Below, piece after piece: positions 8,553 to 16,925 of a stretch of DNA of 64,000 nt. A model generated the notes under the pieces. The model ran no database searches and had not been told where the DNA came from. It saw nothing but the letters and a program-made list of their open reading frames with translations. The position numbers and the translations under genes were made by a program. This DNA is from Deltaproteobacteria bacterium. Lineage in GTDB: Bacteria; Myxococcota_A; UBA9042; DTJE01. Position 1 is the stretch's first letter. Each line of letters opens with the position of its first letter. The DNA is taken from the NCBI GenBank assembly GCA_029547805.1, contig JAKPOP010000023.1, positions 1 to 64,000 of the forward strand. The letters run 5' to 3'.

Positions 8553-11500
8553 ATGACGGGTCAGTCGCCCAGGGTGGGAGGACGGTCGCCAGCGGCGTTG
8601 CTGGCGGTTCTGGGAACGGTGGGCTGGGTCGTGGCCTGTGGTGGAGGAGAATCGGTGCAGGACCTGCACCCGGGCACCGATCTGGTGACGCAGGACCGTT
8701 TCGACGACGCCTCGCCGGACGTCCCCGGGGATACCGGCAACGACGTCCGGGAGGAGGCCGTCCCAGAGGACGCGGGGGACGGCCTGCAACCGGACGCCCC
8801 CGAGGAAGACCTCGCCCAGGACCTCGCCCAGGAAGATGGCCCCTCCGGGGACCTCGGGGACGCCGAACCCCTCGATCCCGGGGAGGACGCGCCGGTATCG
8901 ACCGATGCGACTCCGGACGATGATGGCGGAACGACCCTGCCGCGCTGCCCCCTCCCGGTCGAGACGGTTCCCCCGGGGACCTGCCGGTTCGAGGCAGGAC
9001 AGAGCGGGTGGACCTGGGTCCAGGGGAACCTGCTCGTGCCGCGAGGGACCCCGGGCGTCCCTGGCGGCATCCTGGAGAACGAGCCTCTGCTGGTGGACCC
9101 GGAGGGGCTGATCCGGGGCGTTGGATGCGCCGAGGTCGTGGCCATTGCCGAGGCGGAGACCGCCCGCAGGGTGGTCTGCCGGGATGTCCTGGTGACGCCG
9201 GGCCTGATCAACGGGCACGACCACATCACCTACACCGGCAACACCCCCAAGGGCCACGGCACCGAGCGCTTCGAGCACCGGCACCAGTGGCGACGGGGGC
9301 TGGACGGGCATACCCGGATCTCCGTGCCCTCCACCGCCGGTGGGGAACAGGCCGGGGAGTTGCGCCAGGTGCTGGCCGGAACGACGTCCCTCTTCGGGTC
9401 GGGCAAGGGGACGGGCCTGCTCCGGAACCTGGACCAGGATGGCATGGAGGGATTCCCGGCGGGACGGCTGGCGGACTACCAGACCTTCCCCCTGGGGGAC
9501 TCGGACGGCACGATGCTCGCGTCCGGGTGCGGCTACCCCTCGATTCCCAATCCCGCCACCGTGGACCAGAAGCCCTGCTGGATCCCCCACGTGGCCGAGG
9601 GCATCGACGCCCGAGCCCGCAATGAACTGCTCTGCATGGTCACTGAGGCGATCCCCGGTGCGAAGAAGGTCTTCCGGCGAGCCGGCCAGGGCCTGATCCA
9701 CGGCGTCGGGTTGCTGGCTTCCGATATTGCCGTGCTGGCGGCACGCCAGATCGCCCTGATCTGGTCGCCTCGCAGCAACATCGACCTCTACGGCCGGACC
9801 GCCGCTGTGACCGTCTATGCCCGATTCGGGGCATTGATTGGCCTGGGGAGCGACTGGACCGCGTCGGGCAGCGTCCACATGCTCCGGGAACTGGCCTGCG
9901 TGGACCGCTACAACCGCGACAACCTCGGTGGTTTCTTCAGCGATCGGGACCTGCTGGACATGGCCACCGAGAACAACGCCCGGGCCTTCGCCCTCGATGA
10001 CTTCATCGGCGTGCTGGCCACCGGCCGCCAGGCGGACCTGGCCCTCTGGGACGCCTCGGTTCACCGTCGGGAACGGGCGGTCCTCGATGCCTCGCCGGCC
10101 GACGTGGTGCTCGTGGTCCGGGCCGGCAAGGCCCTCCACGGCGACGCGGCGCTGGTCGCCGCCTGGACCGGCGACGACAGCGGCTGCGAGCCGATCGACG
10201 TCTGCGGCCGGGCCAAGCGGGTCTGCGCGAAGCGGGAGACTGGCAAGACCTTTGCCGAGCTCCAGGCCACCGTGTCCTATCCCCTGCTCTTCTGCGGGGT
10301 CCCCGACCAGGAACCCTCCTGCGTCCCGGCCCGGGACGTGGACGGCTATGACGGCCTGCCCGAGGCAGGAGACAGGGATGGGGACGGGGTCCCCGACGAC
10401 CTGGACCTCTGCCCGACCGTCTTCGATCCCCCGAGCCCTCTCCAGGACGGGCGACAACCGGACTGGGACGGGGACGGCCTCGGCGATGCCTGCGACCCCT
10501 GTCCCCTGGACGCCCTCCTGGAGGACTGCCGGGTCCCGAACTCCGACGACCTGGACCAGGACGGCATCCGGGACGAGGCGGACCTCTGTCCGATGGTGCC
10601 GGACAACGGGGCGGACCGGGATGGCGACGGCAAGGGCGATGCCTGCGACCTCTGTCCCGACGCCCCCAACCCCGGAACCGCATCCTGCCCCGCCACGATC
10701 CCCCAGATCAAGACCGGCGTGATCCCGACCGGGGCCACAGCGCGGATCTCCGACGTGCTGGTGACCGGCGTCGGGCCCGCCGGCGGGTCCCCGGTGGGGT
10801 TCTTCGTGCAACAGGTCCCGGGGCCCGCCGAGTCAGCGGGGCTCTACTGCTACACCGGGGCCTCCTTCTCTCCGTTCCCCCGTGTCGGGGACCGGGTGGA
10901 CGTGGACGGAACCGTCACCGTCTACTACGGCCAGATCGAGTTGTACCGGATCACCTCGGTGACCATCCGGAGCCGGGACAACCCTCCCCCGGACCCCGTG
11001 GTTGCGGCCCCGGCGGAGGTCTCCACCGGGGGTCCCCGGGCCGCCGTCCTGGAGGGCATGGTGGTCGAGGTCCAGGACGTGGAGGTCACCAACGCCTCCC
11101 CGACGCCCGGTTCCGGGGATACGACACCGACCTACGAGTTCGAGGTCACCGGGGGGTTGCGGGTCGATGACTTCCTCTACCGGACGCCGGACTTCCCGGT
11201 CCTGGGGGACGGCTTCTCCCGCATCCGCGGGGTGCTTCGCTACGCAAACGGCCATTCCAAGCTGGAGCCCCGGTCCGAGGACGACCTGCAGCGAATCGCC
11301 ACCAGCCCGACACTGGTCTCCCTGGCACCGTCCCTCGCCTTCGCTCTGGCCGGCGACCCGGCGGGCCCCACGGTGCCCCCGTTGCAGGTCGCCCTGCGGC
11401 GCCCGGCGGCGGTCGACACGCCGGTGGCCGTCACCTCCTCGGACCCCTCGCTGGTGTCCGTCCCCGGAGACCAGGTGGTGATCCCTGCCGGGCAGGCCTC

Positions 11501-12428
11501 GGCGGAGGTCCCGGTGTTGGCCTTCGACGGGAGCGCGGTTCCGGTCGTCCTCACAGCGTCCCTCGGGGATGTCGCTCTGCAGGCCCAGGTCCGGGCCGTG
11601 GCCCCCGACGAGACCCCGGTGCCCGTCTCGGCCACGCCGAACCCCCTCGTGACCACCACCCAGGGAAGTCTGACGGTCGAGGTCACCCTGGACATCCCCC
11701 ACTTCGGGGTCGAGGCATTGCAGGTCCCCCTGACCATCGACCCGCCGGAGATCGCGACGGCTCCCGGATTCCTGGAGGTCCCGCCCCGGAGCCGGTCCGG
11801 GACCTTCCGGTTGACCGGGGCCCAGACCGGAACCGGCACCTTGACCATCGGCACGGGCCCAACGGCGCTGGCCGTGCCTCTGACGGTCACCGACGCCCCG
11901 GGCCGGGTGCTGCTGGCGGAGGTCTTCTACAACCCCGCGAGCACCGACGACCAGCTGGAGTGGGTCCGGCTCTACAACGACGGGTCCTCCCCGGTGGACC
12001 TGGCCGGGTGGTCCCTGGCCTGGGCAGGTTCGGACTGGACCTACGGCCGCATGGACCTCTCGGGCACCATCCCGCCCCGGTCCTGCCTCCTGGTCGGCGG
12101 GCCCCAGTCCACGGCCGGCAACTTCTCCCCGGTCTTCGATCTCGCGCAGGACTTCAACCCCGACATCCAGAACTCGGGCACCACCGCCGATGGAGTCGCC
12201 CTGTTCCAGGTGCCTGCGTCCCAGGTCCAGGGGACCAGCGTCCCGAAGGATGCGGTGATCTATGGCGGCGCGAACAGCAGCAACCTGATCGACGAGACGG
12301 GGCAGGTCAACCCGCCCGACGTGGCCGACGCCGGGAGCGGCAAGTCCATCCGGCGCAAGGCGGACGGATCCTGGGAGGTCGCCGCCACCCCGACCCCGAA
12401 CGACTGTCCCGCCATCGTGATCCCCTGA
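8553..12428 (+). CDS. Multidomain lipoprotein: amidohydrolase, thrombospondin type 3 repeats, OB-like region, lamin-tail domain
   Basis: 1291 residues. Signal peptide with lipobox ending VVACGG (Cys29), then an Asp/Glu/Pro-rich spacer (~35-125). Residues ~150-540 are an amidohydrolase of the AtzA/TrzN type: HDH (His222, His224), PHVAE (His347), LIHGVGLL (His384) and GSDW (Asp435) supply all five metal ligands, so catalysis is expected. Residues ~608-705 carry calcium-binding thrombospondin type 3 repeats (DRDGDGVPDD, DWDGDGLGDACD). Then an OB-like region (~720-900), Ig-like stretches, and a C-terminal lamin-tail domain (from ~1135). GGGAGG precedes the ATG. It should sit on the outer membrane or cell surface. 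Substrate unknown. The fusion is unusual. Confidence 0.85.
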   Translation: MTGQSPRVGGRSPAALLAVLGTVGWVVACGGGESVQDLHPGTDLVTQDRFDDASPDVPGDTGNDVREEAVPEDAGDGLQPDAPEEDLAQDLAQEDGPSGDLGDAEPLDPGEDAPVSTDATPDDDGGTTLPRCPLPVETVPPGTCRFEAGQSGWTWVQGNLLVPRGTPGVPGGILENEPLLVDPEGLIRGVGCAEVVAIAEAETARRVVCRDVLVTPGLINGHDHITYTGNTPKGHGTERFEHRHQWRRGLDGHTRISVPSTAGGEQAGELRQVLAGTTSLFGSGKGTGLLRNLDQDGMEGFPAGRLADYQTFPLGDSDGTMLASGCGYPSIPNPATVDQKPCWIPHVAEGIDARARNELLCMVTEAIPGAKKVFRRAGQGLIHGVGLLASDIAVLAARQIALIWSPRSNIDLYGRTAAVTVYARFGALIGLGSDWTASGSVHMLRELACVDRYNRDNLGGFFSDRDLLDMATENNARAFALDDFIGVLATGRQADLALWDASVHRRERAVLDASPADVVLVVRAGKALHGDAALVAAWTGDDSGCEPIDVCGRAKRVCAKRETGKTFAELQATVSYPLLFCGVPDQEPSCVPARDVDGYDGLPEAGDRDGDGVPDDLDLCPTVFDPPSPLQDGRQPDWDGDGLGDACDPCPLDALLEDCRVPNSDDLDQDGIRDEADLCPMVPDNGADRDGDGKGDACDLCPDAPNPGTASCPATIPQIKTGVIPTGATARISDVLVTGVGPAGGSPVGFFVQQVPGPAESAGLYCYTGASFSPFPRVGDRVDVDGTVTVYYGQIELYRITSVTIRSRDNPPPDPVVAAPAEVSTGGPRAAVLEGMVVEVQDVEVTNASPTPGSGDTTPTYEFEVTGGLRVDDFLYRTPDFPVLGDGFSRIRGVLRYANGHSKLEPRSEDDLQRIATSPTLVSLAPSLAFALAGDPAGPTVPPLQVALRRPAAVDTPVAVTSSDPSLVSVPGDQVVIPAGQASAEVPVLAFDGSAVPVVLTASLGDVALQAQVRAVAPDETPVPVSATPNPLVTTTQGSLTVEVTLDIPHFGVEALQVPLTIDPPEIATAPGFLEVPPRSRSGTFRLTGAQTGTGTLTIGTGPTALAVPLTVTDAPGRVLLAEVFYNPASTDDQLEWVRLYNDGSSPVDLAGWSLAWAGSDWTYGRMDLSGTIPPRSCLLVGGPQSTAGNFSPVFDLAQDFNPDIQNSGTTADGVALFQVPASQVQGTSVPKDAVIYGGANSSNLIDETGQVNPPDVADAGSGKSIRRKADGSWEVAATPTPNDCPAIVIP

Positions 12429-12480
12429 CGTCCATTCCCGATCCTCGCCTTGCTCTCGGCCCGGATTTCACCGCCATCGT

Positions 12481-12508
12481 TTGCCACAATCGCCAGGGTC
12501 CGTAGAAT
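12481..12508 (+). promoter_or_regulatory. Candidate sigma-70 promoter of the radical SAM array
   Basis: TTGCCA (12481-12486), 16-bp spacer, TAGAAT (12503-12508). Start of transcription would fall near 12515, about 20 nt before the first radical SAM ATG at 12534. The same -10 hexamer is used by the tRNA-Gly promoter in this window. Predicted by eye. Confidence 0.5.
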
Positions 12509-12533
12509 AGCCCTGCGGGTTGCGGGAAGTCCC

Positions 12534-13595
12534 ATGAAGCCGACGGTTCCCGAGCGATCGGAGATGCCTCTCCCCGGGACCTCCCGGGTCGGGGACCGCC
12601 TCCACGTCTGCGTCGGCTACGTCTGCAACAACAACTGCGTCTTCTGCATGGAGGACGACCGGGCGGCCCGACGACGCCGGCTGGAGGCCCAGACCCCCGA
12701 GGACGTCCGGCGCATGATGACGATGGACCCCGATGCCCGGGAGGTGATGTTCACGTCCGGCGAGCCGACCACCCATCCCCTGCTCCCGGCCTACATCCGC
12801 ATGGCCCGGGATCTGGGTTTCCCGGTCGTCGGGCTGATCACCAACGGGCGGCGGCTGGCCTACCGTCCCTACGCCCGGGAACTGCTCGAGGCGGGTCTGA
12901 ACCACGTGCTGGTGAGCATCCACGGTCCCAACGCGAAGATCCACGACATGCTGACCCGCAGCAAGGGCGCCTTCGTCCAGGCCTGCACGGGCCTCGCAAA
13001 CCTCGCCGTGCTCCGGGAGGAGTTCCCGGACCTGAAGGTCCACACGTCCTACGTCGTCAATTCATACAACTACAAATACTTCCTGGATTTCTATCAGGCC
13101 ATGGCCCCGCTGCGGGTGGACCAGCACGTCTTCAACGTGATGATGCCCGATGGCCGAGGCGGGAGGCACATGGAGTCCCTGATGGCCCGTTATGCCGACA
13201 TCGCCGCCGAGTTCCGCCGGTTCGTCGAGGCCCTGCCGCCCGAGGGCGTCGCCAAGGTCTTCCTGCTGGACATCCCCTACTGCACCACCACGGCGCTGCC
13301 GGACCCGGTCCGGGGCTACGTGGAACGATATTTCCACTACGAGCCCGACGGGGAGGTGGGGTTCCCGACGGTGCCTCCTGGAGAGACGGGGGACCTGCTC
13401 CAGGAGGGCGCCCTGGACGGGGAACAGACGCGCTACACCCGGGTCGCCAAGAGCGCCCATGACGCGGCGATGCGGGTGAAGCGCCCCGAGTGCGCCTCCT
13501 GCGGATTCGACGCCGTCTGTCGAGGGGTCTTTCGAAGTTACGTCGATCGGTTCGGCTGGGACGAGTTCGTCCCGGTGACCGGGAAAGGGGTGTGA
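12534..13595 (+). CDS. Radical SAM protein, array member 1
   Basis: 353 residues. Cluster motif CNNNCVFC (Cys31, Cys35, Cys38), glycine motif SGEPT, and a C-terminal auxiliary cysteine motif CASCGFDAVC (CxxCx5C) of twitch/SPASM type followed by YVDRFGWDEF. A PYC motif near residue 250 is shared with member 2. The start at 12534 is preferred over an in-frame upstream ATG at 12450, because the predicted promoter lies between them and the cluster motif is then at the usual distance. First of four paralogues on one strand. Likely a peptide- or small-molecule-modifying enzyme with an extra Fe-S cluster; substrate unknown. Confidence 0.85.
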   Translation: MKPTVPERSEMPLPGTSRVGDRLHVCVGYVCNNNCVFCMEDDRAARRRRLEAQTPEDVRRMMTMDPDAREVMFTSGEPTTHPLLPAYIRMARDLGFPVVGLITNGRRLAYRPYARELLEAGLNHVLVSIHGPNAKIHDMLTRSKGAFVQACTGLANLAVLREEFPDLKVHTSYVVNSYNYKYFLDFYQAMAPLRVDQHVFNVMMPDGRGGRHMESLMARYADIAAEFRRFVEALPPEGVAKVFLLDIPYCTTTALPDPVRGYVERYFHYEPDGEVGFPTVPPGETGDLLQEGALDGEQTRYTRVAKSAHDAAMRVKRPECASCGFDAVCRGVFRSYVDRFGWDEFVPVTGKGV

Positions 13596-13599
13596 CGGC

Positions 13600-14562
13600 A
13601 TGGCAACCGAGGACCGGCGCACGGAACGGGTGGACATCAAGACCGGCTGGAACTGCAACAACCGGTGCGTCTTCTGTGTCCAGGGCAACAAGCGGGCGAA
13701 GTTCGGCAACAAGCCCACCGAGGAGGTCAAGCGCCTGCTGGAGGAGGCCCGCCGGGACAGCGACAGCATCGTCTTCACCGGCGGCGAGGTCACGATCCGC
13801 CCGGACCTGGTGGAACTGGTGCGATACGCCCGGGACCTGGGCTACACCAGCATCCAGATCCAGACCAACGGTCGCATGCTGGCCTACCGGAAGGTCTGCG
13901 AGGACCTGATCGCCGCCGGTGCCAACGAGTTCAGCCCGGCCCTCCACGGTCACACGCCGGAACTGCACGACTACCTCACGTGCAGCCAGGGGGCCTTCCG
14001 GCAGACCGTCAAGGCCATCCGCAACCTGAAGGAACTGGGCCAGTACGTGCTGACCAACTCGGTGGTCACCCGGTCGAACTACCGCACGCTGCCGGAACTG
14101 GCCTCCCTGCTGGTGGCCCTCGGAGTGGACCAGTTCCAGCTGGCCTTCGTGCATCCCCTGGGCACCGCTGGCGAGAACTTCTACGCGGTGGTTCCCCGCC
14201 TCTCCCTCTGCGAGCCCTACGTCCACAAGGCCCTCGACATCGGCATCGCCGCCGGACGACGGGTGATGACCGAGGCGATTCCCTACTGCTTCATGGTCGG
14301 CTACGAGCCCTGGATCGCCGAGCGGATCATGCCCCGGACCAAGATCTTCGAGGGGCACCTGACCATCGCGGACTACACCGAGCACCGCCTGACCGAGGGG
14401 AAGGCCAAGGGGCCCCCCTGCGAGGCATGCGCCTTCAAGGGTCTCTGCGAGGGCCCATGGCGGGAGTACCCTGAGCACTACGGCTGGGACGAGTTCGTGA
14501 CCCGGAAGGACCTCTCGGGAGCCCACCCCGCGACCTTCCAGGTTCGGGGGAGCCCGGCATGA
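13600..14562 (+). CDS. Radical SAM protein, array member 2
   Basis: 320 residues. Cluster motif CNNRCVFC (Cys19, Cys23, Cys26), FTGGEVTIRPD glycine motif, IPYCFMVGYEPW in the second half, and C-terminal CEACAFKGLC (CxxCx5C) followed by YPEHYGWDEF. The C-terminal tail closely parallels member 1, so the two arose by duplication. It starts 4 bases after member 1 and overlaps member 3 by 4 bases. Function unknown beyond radical SAM chemistry with a probable auxiliary cluster. Confidence 0.85.
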   Translation: MATEDRRTERVDIKTGWNCNNRCVFCVQGNKRAKFGNKPTEEVKRLLEEARRDSDSIVFTGGEVTIRPDLVELVRYARDLGYTSIQIQTNGRMLAYRKVCEDLIAAGANEFSPALHGHTPELHDYLTCSQGAFRQTVKAIRNLKELGQYVLTNSVVTRSNYRTLPELASLLVALGVDQFQLAFVHPLGTAGENFYAVVPRLSLCEPYVHKALDIGIAAGRRVMTEAIPYCFMVGYEPWIAERIMPRTKIFEGHLTIADYTEHRLTEGKAKGPPCEACAFKGLCEGPWREYPEHYGWDEFVTRKDLSGAHPATFQVRGSPA

Positions 14563-15953
14563 CCTCGCTGGATTCCCTCCGGGCCCGGCAGGAGGCCGTC
14601 GGCGAGCAGCGCCTGTGGGTCCGCCTGACCCGGGCCTGCAACAACCGCTGCCTCTTCTGTCACGACGTCGGGGCCCAGAACGGGACGATCGTCCCCGAGG
14701 AGGAGGTGCTGGCGCGGCTCCGGGAGGGTCGTGCCCGGGGCTGCACCCGGGCCATCCTCAGCGGCGGGGAGCCCACGATCCACCCGCGGTTCCTGGACCT
14801 GGTGGCCGCGGCCACCGGGATGGGCTACAGCTGGGTCCAGTGCGTCTCGAACGGGCGCATGTTCGCCTACCCGAAGTTCGCGGCCCGGGCCGTCGCCGCG
14901 GGGCTCCGGGAGGCCACCCTCTCGATGCACGACCATACGCCCCAGGTCTTCGAGGAACTGGTGGGCGTCTCGGGGGCCCATGCCCAGTCCCTCCAGGGCC
15001 TCCGGAACCTGCTGCGCCTGGGGGTGGTGGTGTCGGTGGACGTCGTGCTGAACCGCCGAAACCTGCCCCACCTCAAGGAACTGCTGGAGTTCTACGTGAA
15101 CGAGGGCGTGCTGGAGTTCGACCTCCTGCACCTGATCCCCTTCGGCCGAGGCTTCGACGACCACCGGGAGGCCCTGTTCCCCGAGCCGGAAATGGTTGCC
15201 CGGGAACTCCACCGGGCCCTCGACTGGGCCCGGACCGTGCCCGGGATCTTCCTGTGGACCAACCGCCTCCCCATCGAGTTGCTCGAGGGCCACGAGGACC
15301 TCTTCCAGGACCCCCATAAGATCTACGACGAGGTCCTGGGCGAGCGGGAGTCCTTCCGGGCCCTCTTCCGGGACGGCACGCCGCCCGAGTGCGAAGGCCC
15401 CCGGTGTCCCCACTGCTTCCTCCGGCCCTTCTGCGAGGAGGCCCGGGCCACCGCGACCCGCCTTCGGGACCCGCGGCGAGCCCGGGCGAAGGCCGTGGAC
15501 GATGGCCCCGGTCCGAGGCCCCTGGAGGTGACGGCGGCCTTCTGCCGGGAGGCCGCAGGGATGTCCGACGAGGCCCTGCACGGCCGGGTTCCCGACCGAT
15601 GGGCCCTCCCGGCCCCCGAGTCCCTGACGGAGGCCCTGGAGGTCCTGCCGCCCCTGGCGGAGGTCCAGGCCCTGTCCCGCCGCCTGGGGCGACCGGTCCA
15701 GGGCCTCCCGGCGTGCCTGGGGGGTCCTCGGCCCCTTCCTGGAGGCGAGGATGACGCCCTCGCCTTCCAACCGCCCGATGGCGAACCCCTCTCGGAACGT
15801 CATCTCCCGGACTTCATCGCCCACTTCATCCGGCACCGCTACCGGGTCAAGAGCCTGCGGTGTCGCACCTGTCGCCTCGATGCCCTGTGCCGGGGCCTCC
15901 CGGTCCATGCAGCCCGCATCTGGGGCCTCGGCGTCCTTCAACCGGAGCAGTGA
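14559..15953 (+). CDS. Radical SAM protein, array member 3, with extended C-terminus
   Basis: 464 residues, the longest of the four. Cluster motif CNNRCLFC (Cys27, Cys31, Cys34) and LSGGEPTIHP. It carries two CxxCx5C motifs, CPHCFLRPFC in the middle and CRTCRLDALC near the C-terminus, separated by ~130 residues that the other members lack. The PxC motif seen in the other three is replaced by LPIELLEGHED. Overlap of ATGA with member 2 and a 2-base gap to member 4 indicate one polycistronic message. It may bind two auxiliary clusters or act as a platform for the others; that is inference. Confidence 0.83.
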   Translation: MTSLDSLRARQEAVGEQRLWVRLTRACNNRCLFCHDVGAQNGTIVPEEEVLARLREGRARGCTRAILSGGEPTIHPRFLDLVAAATGMGYSWVQCVSNGRMFAYPKFAARAVAAGLREATLSMHDHTPQVFEELVGVSGAHAQSLQGLRNLLRLGVVVSVDVVLNRRNLPHLKELLEFYVNEGVLEFDLLHLIPFGRGFDDHREALFPEPEMVARELHRALDWARTVPGIFLWTNRLPIELLEGHEDLFQDPHKIYDEVLGERESFRALFRDGTPPECEGPRCPHCFLRPFCEEARATATRLRDPRRARAKAVDDGPGPRPLEVTAAFCREAAGMSDEALHGRVPDRWALPAPESLTEALEVLPPLAEVQALSRRLGRPVQGLPACLGGPRPLPGGEDDALAFQPPDGEPLSERHLPDFIAHFIRHRYRVKSLRCRTCRLDALCRGLPVHAARIWGLGVLQPEQ

Positions 15954-15955
15954 CC

Positions 15956-16888
15956 GTGGCGAACCTGGGCTACATCCAAGTGACGCGCCTGTGCAACCAG
16001 AAGTGCCGGATCTGCAGCAACCCCGAGCGGGAGGCCACCCTGAGCCTGGAAGAGGCCTTCCGGATGATCGACGACTTCCAGGCCCGGGGATATGACGGGG
16101 TGATCCTGACCGGCGGGGAACCGACCCTCCACGAGGGCATCCCCGAGATGCTGACCCACGCCCGGGAACGGGGGCTCCATGCCCGGATGATCACGAACGG
16201 CCAGCGGCTGGCGGACCGGGACCTGATGCAGCGCTACGTCGCGGCGGGGCTGAACCACCTCCACGTGTCGATCCTGTCCCCGGACCCGGAGGTGCAGGCC
16301 TTTCTGACCTGCAACGAGGCGAGCCTCGATCGGGCCTTCCGGACCATCGAGAATGCCGGGGCCCTGGGCGTGAACGTGGACGTGAACACCCCCATCAACC
16401 ACTACAACGCGAAGGACCTGGACCGGCTGGTCCGCCTGATCGTGGACCGCTTTCCCTTCGTGCGGCACTTCGTCTGGAACAATCTGGACCCCAGCATGAA
16501 CCGGGCCGCCCAGAACCCCGACGTGATCCACCACCTCTGGGAGTTCGAGGTCTCCCTGTTCCGGGCCATGACCTTCCTGCAGTCCACCGGCAGGACCTTC
16601 CGGGCCGAGAAGGTCCCCCTGTGCTACATGGCCGAGTTCGCCTGGGCCTCCACCGAGACCCGAAAGATCGTCAAGGGCGAGGAGCGGATCGTCCGTTTCC
16701 TGGACGAGAAGGGGATGGTCCGGGAGACGGCCTTCCGCCACGGCAAGGCCGAGGCCTGCTCCCGGTGCACCTTCGACCCCATCTGCGCCGGCCTCTTCGA
16801 CATGGACGTACACTACTCCTCCAGCGAGTTGTTCCCGGTCTTCCTGGACCCGGAACCGGTCCGGCAGCGCATCCTGTCGGAGGACTGA
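15956..16888 (+). CDS. Radical SAM protein, array member 4
   Basis: 310 residues from a GTG at 15956, 2 bases after the stop of member 3, with GGAG upstream in that gene. Choosing this GTG places the cluster motif CNQKCRIC at Cys13, Cys17, Cys20, in line with the short N-termini of radical SAM enzymes. An in-frame ATG at 15860 would add a proline-rich leader inside the previous gene and is rejected. LTGGEPTLHEG, VPLCYMAEFAW and C-terminal CSRCTFDPIC (CxxCx5C) match members 1 and 2. Last of the array. Product unknown. Confidence 0.83.
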   Translation: MANLGYIQVTRLCNQKCRICSNPEREATLSLEEAFRMIDDFQARGYDGVILTGGEPTLHEGIPEMLTHARERGLHARMITNGQRLADRDLMQRYVAAGLNHLHVSILSPDPEVQAFLTCNEASLDRAFRTIENAGALGVNVDVNTPINHYNAKDLDRLVRLIVDRFPFVRHFVWNNLDPSMNRAAQNPDVIHHLWEFEVSLFRAMTFLQSTGRTFRAEKVPLCYMAEFAWASTETRKIVKGEERIVRFLDEKGMVRETAFRHGKAEACSRCTFDPICAGLFDMDVHYSSSELFPVFLDPEPVRQRILSED

Positions 16889-16925
16889 CGGGCCGGCCGC
16901 GGCATCGGGGACGGCGGGAGGCGGC

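Noticed and set aside
7509-10811. Upstream extension of the radical SAM gene into a 1559-residue frame
   Set aside because: The extension is antisense to the phospholipase spacing and the amidohydrolase gene and has no recognised domain. The ATG at 7508 is coupled to the upstream stop.
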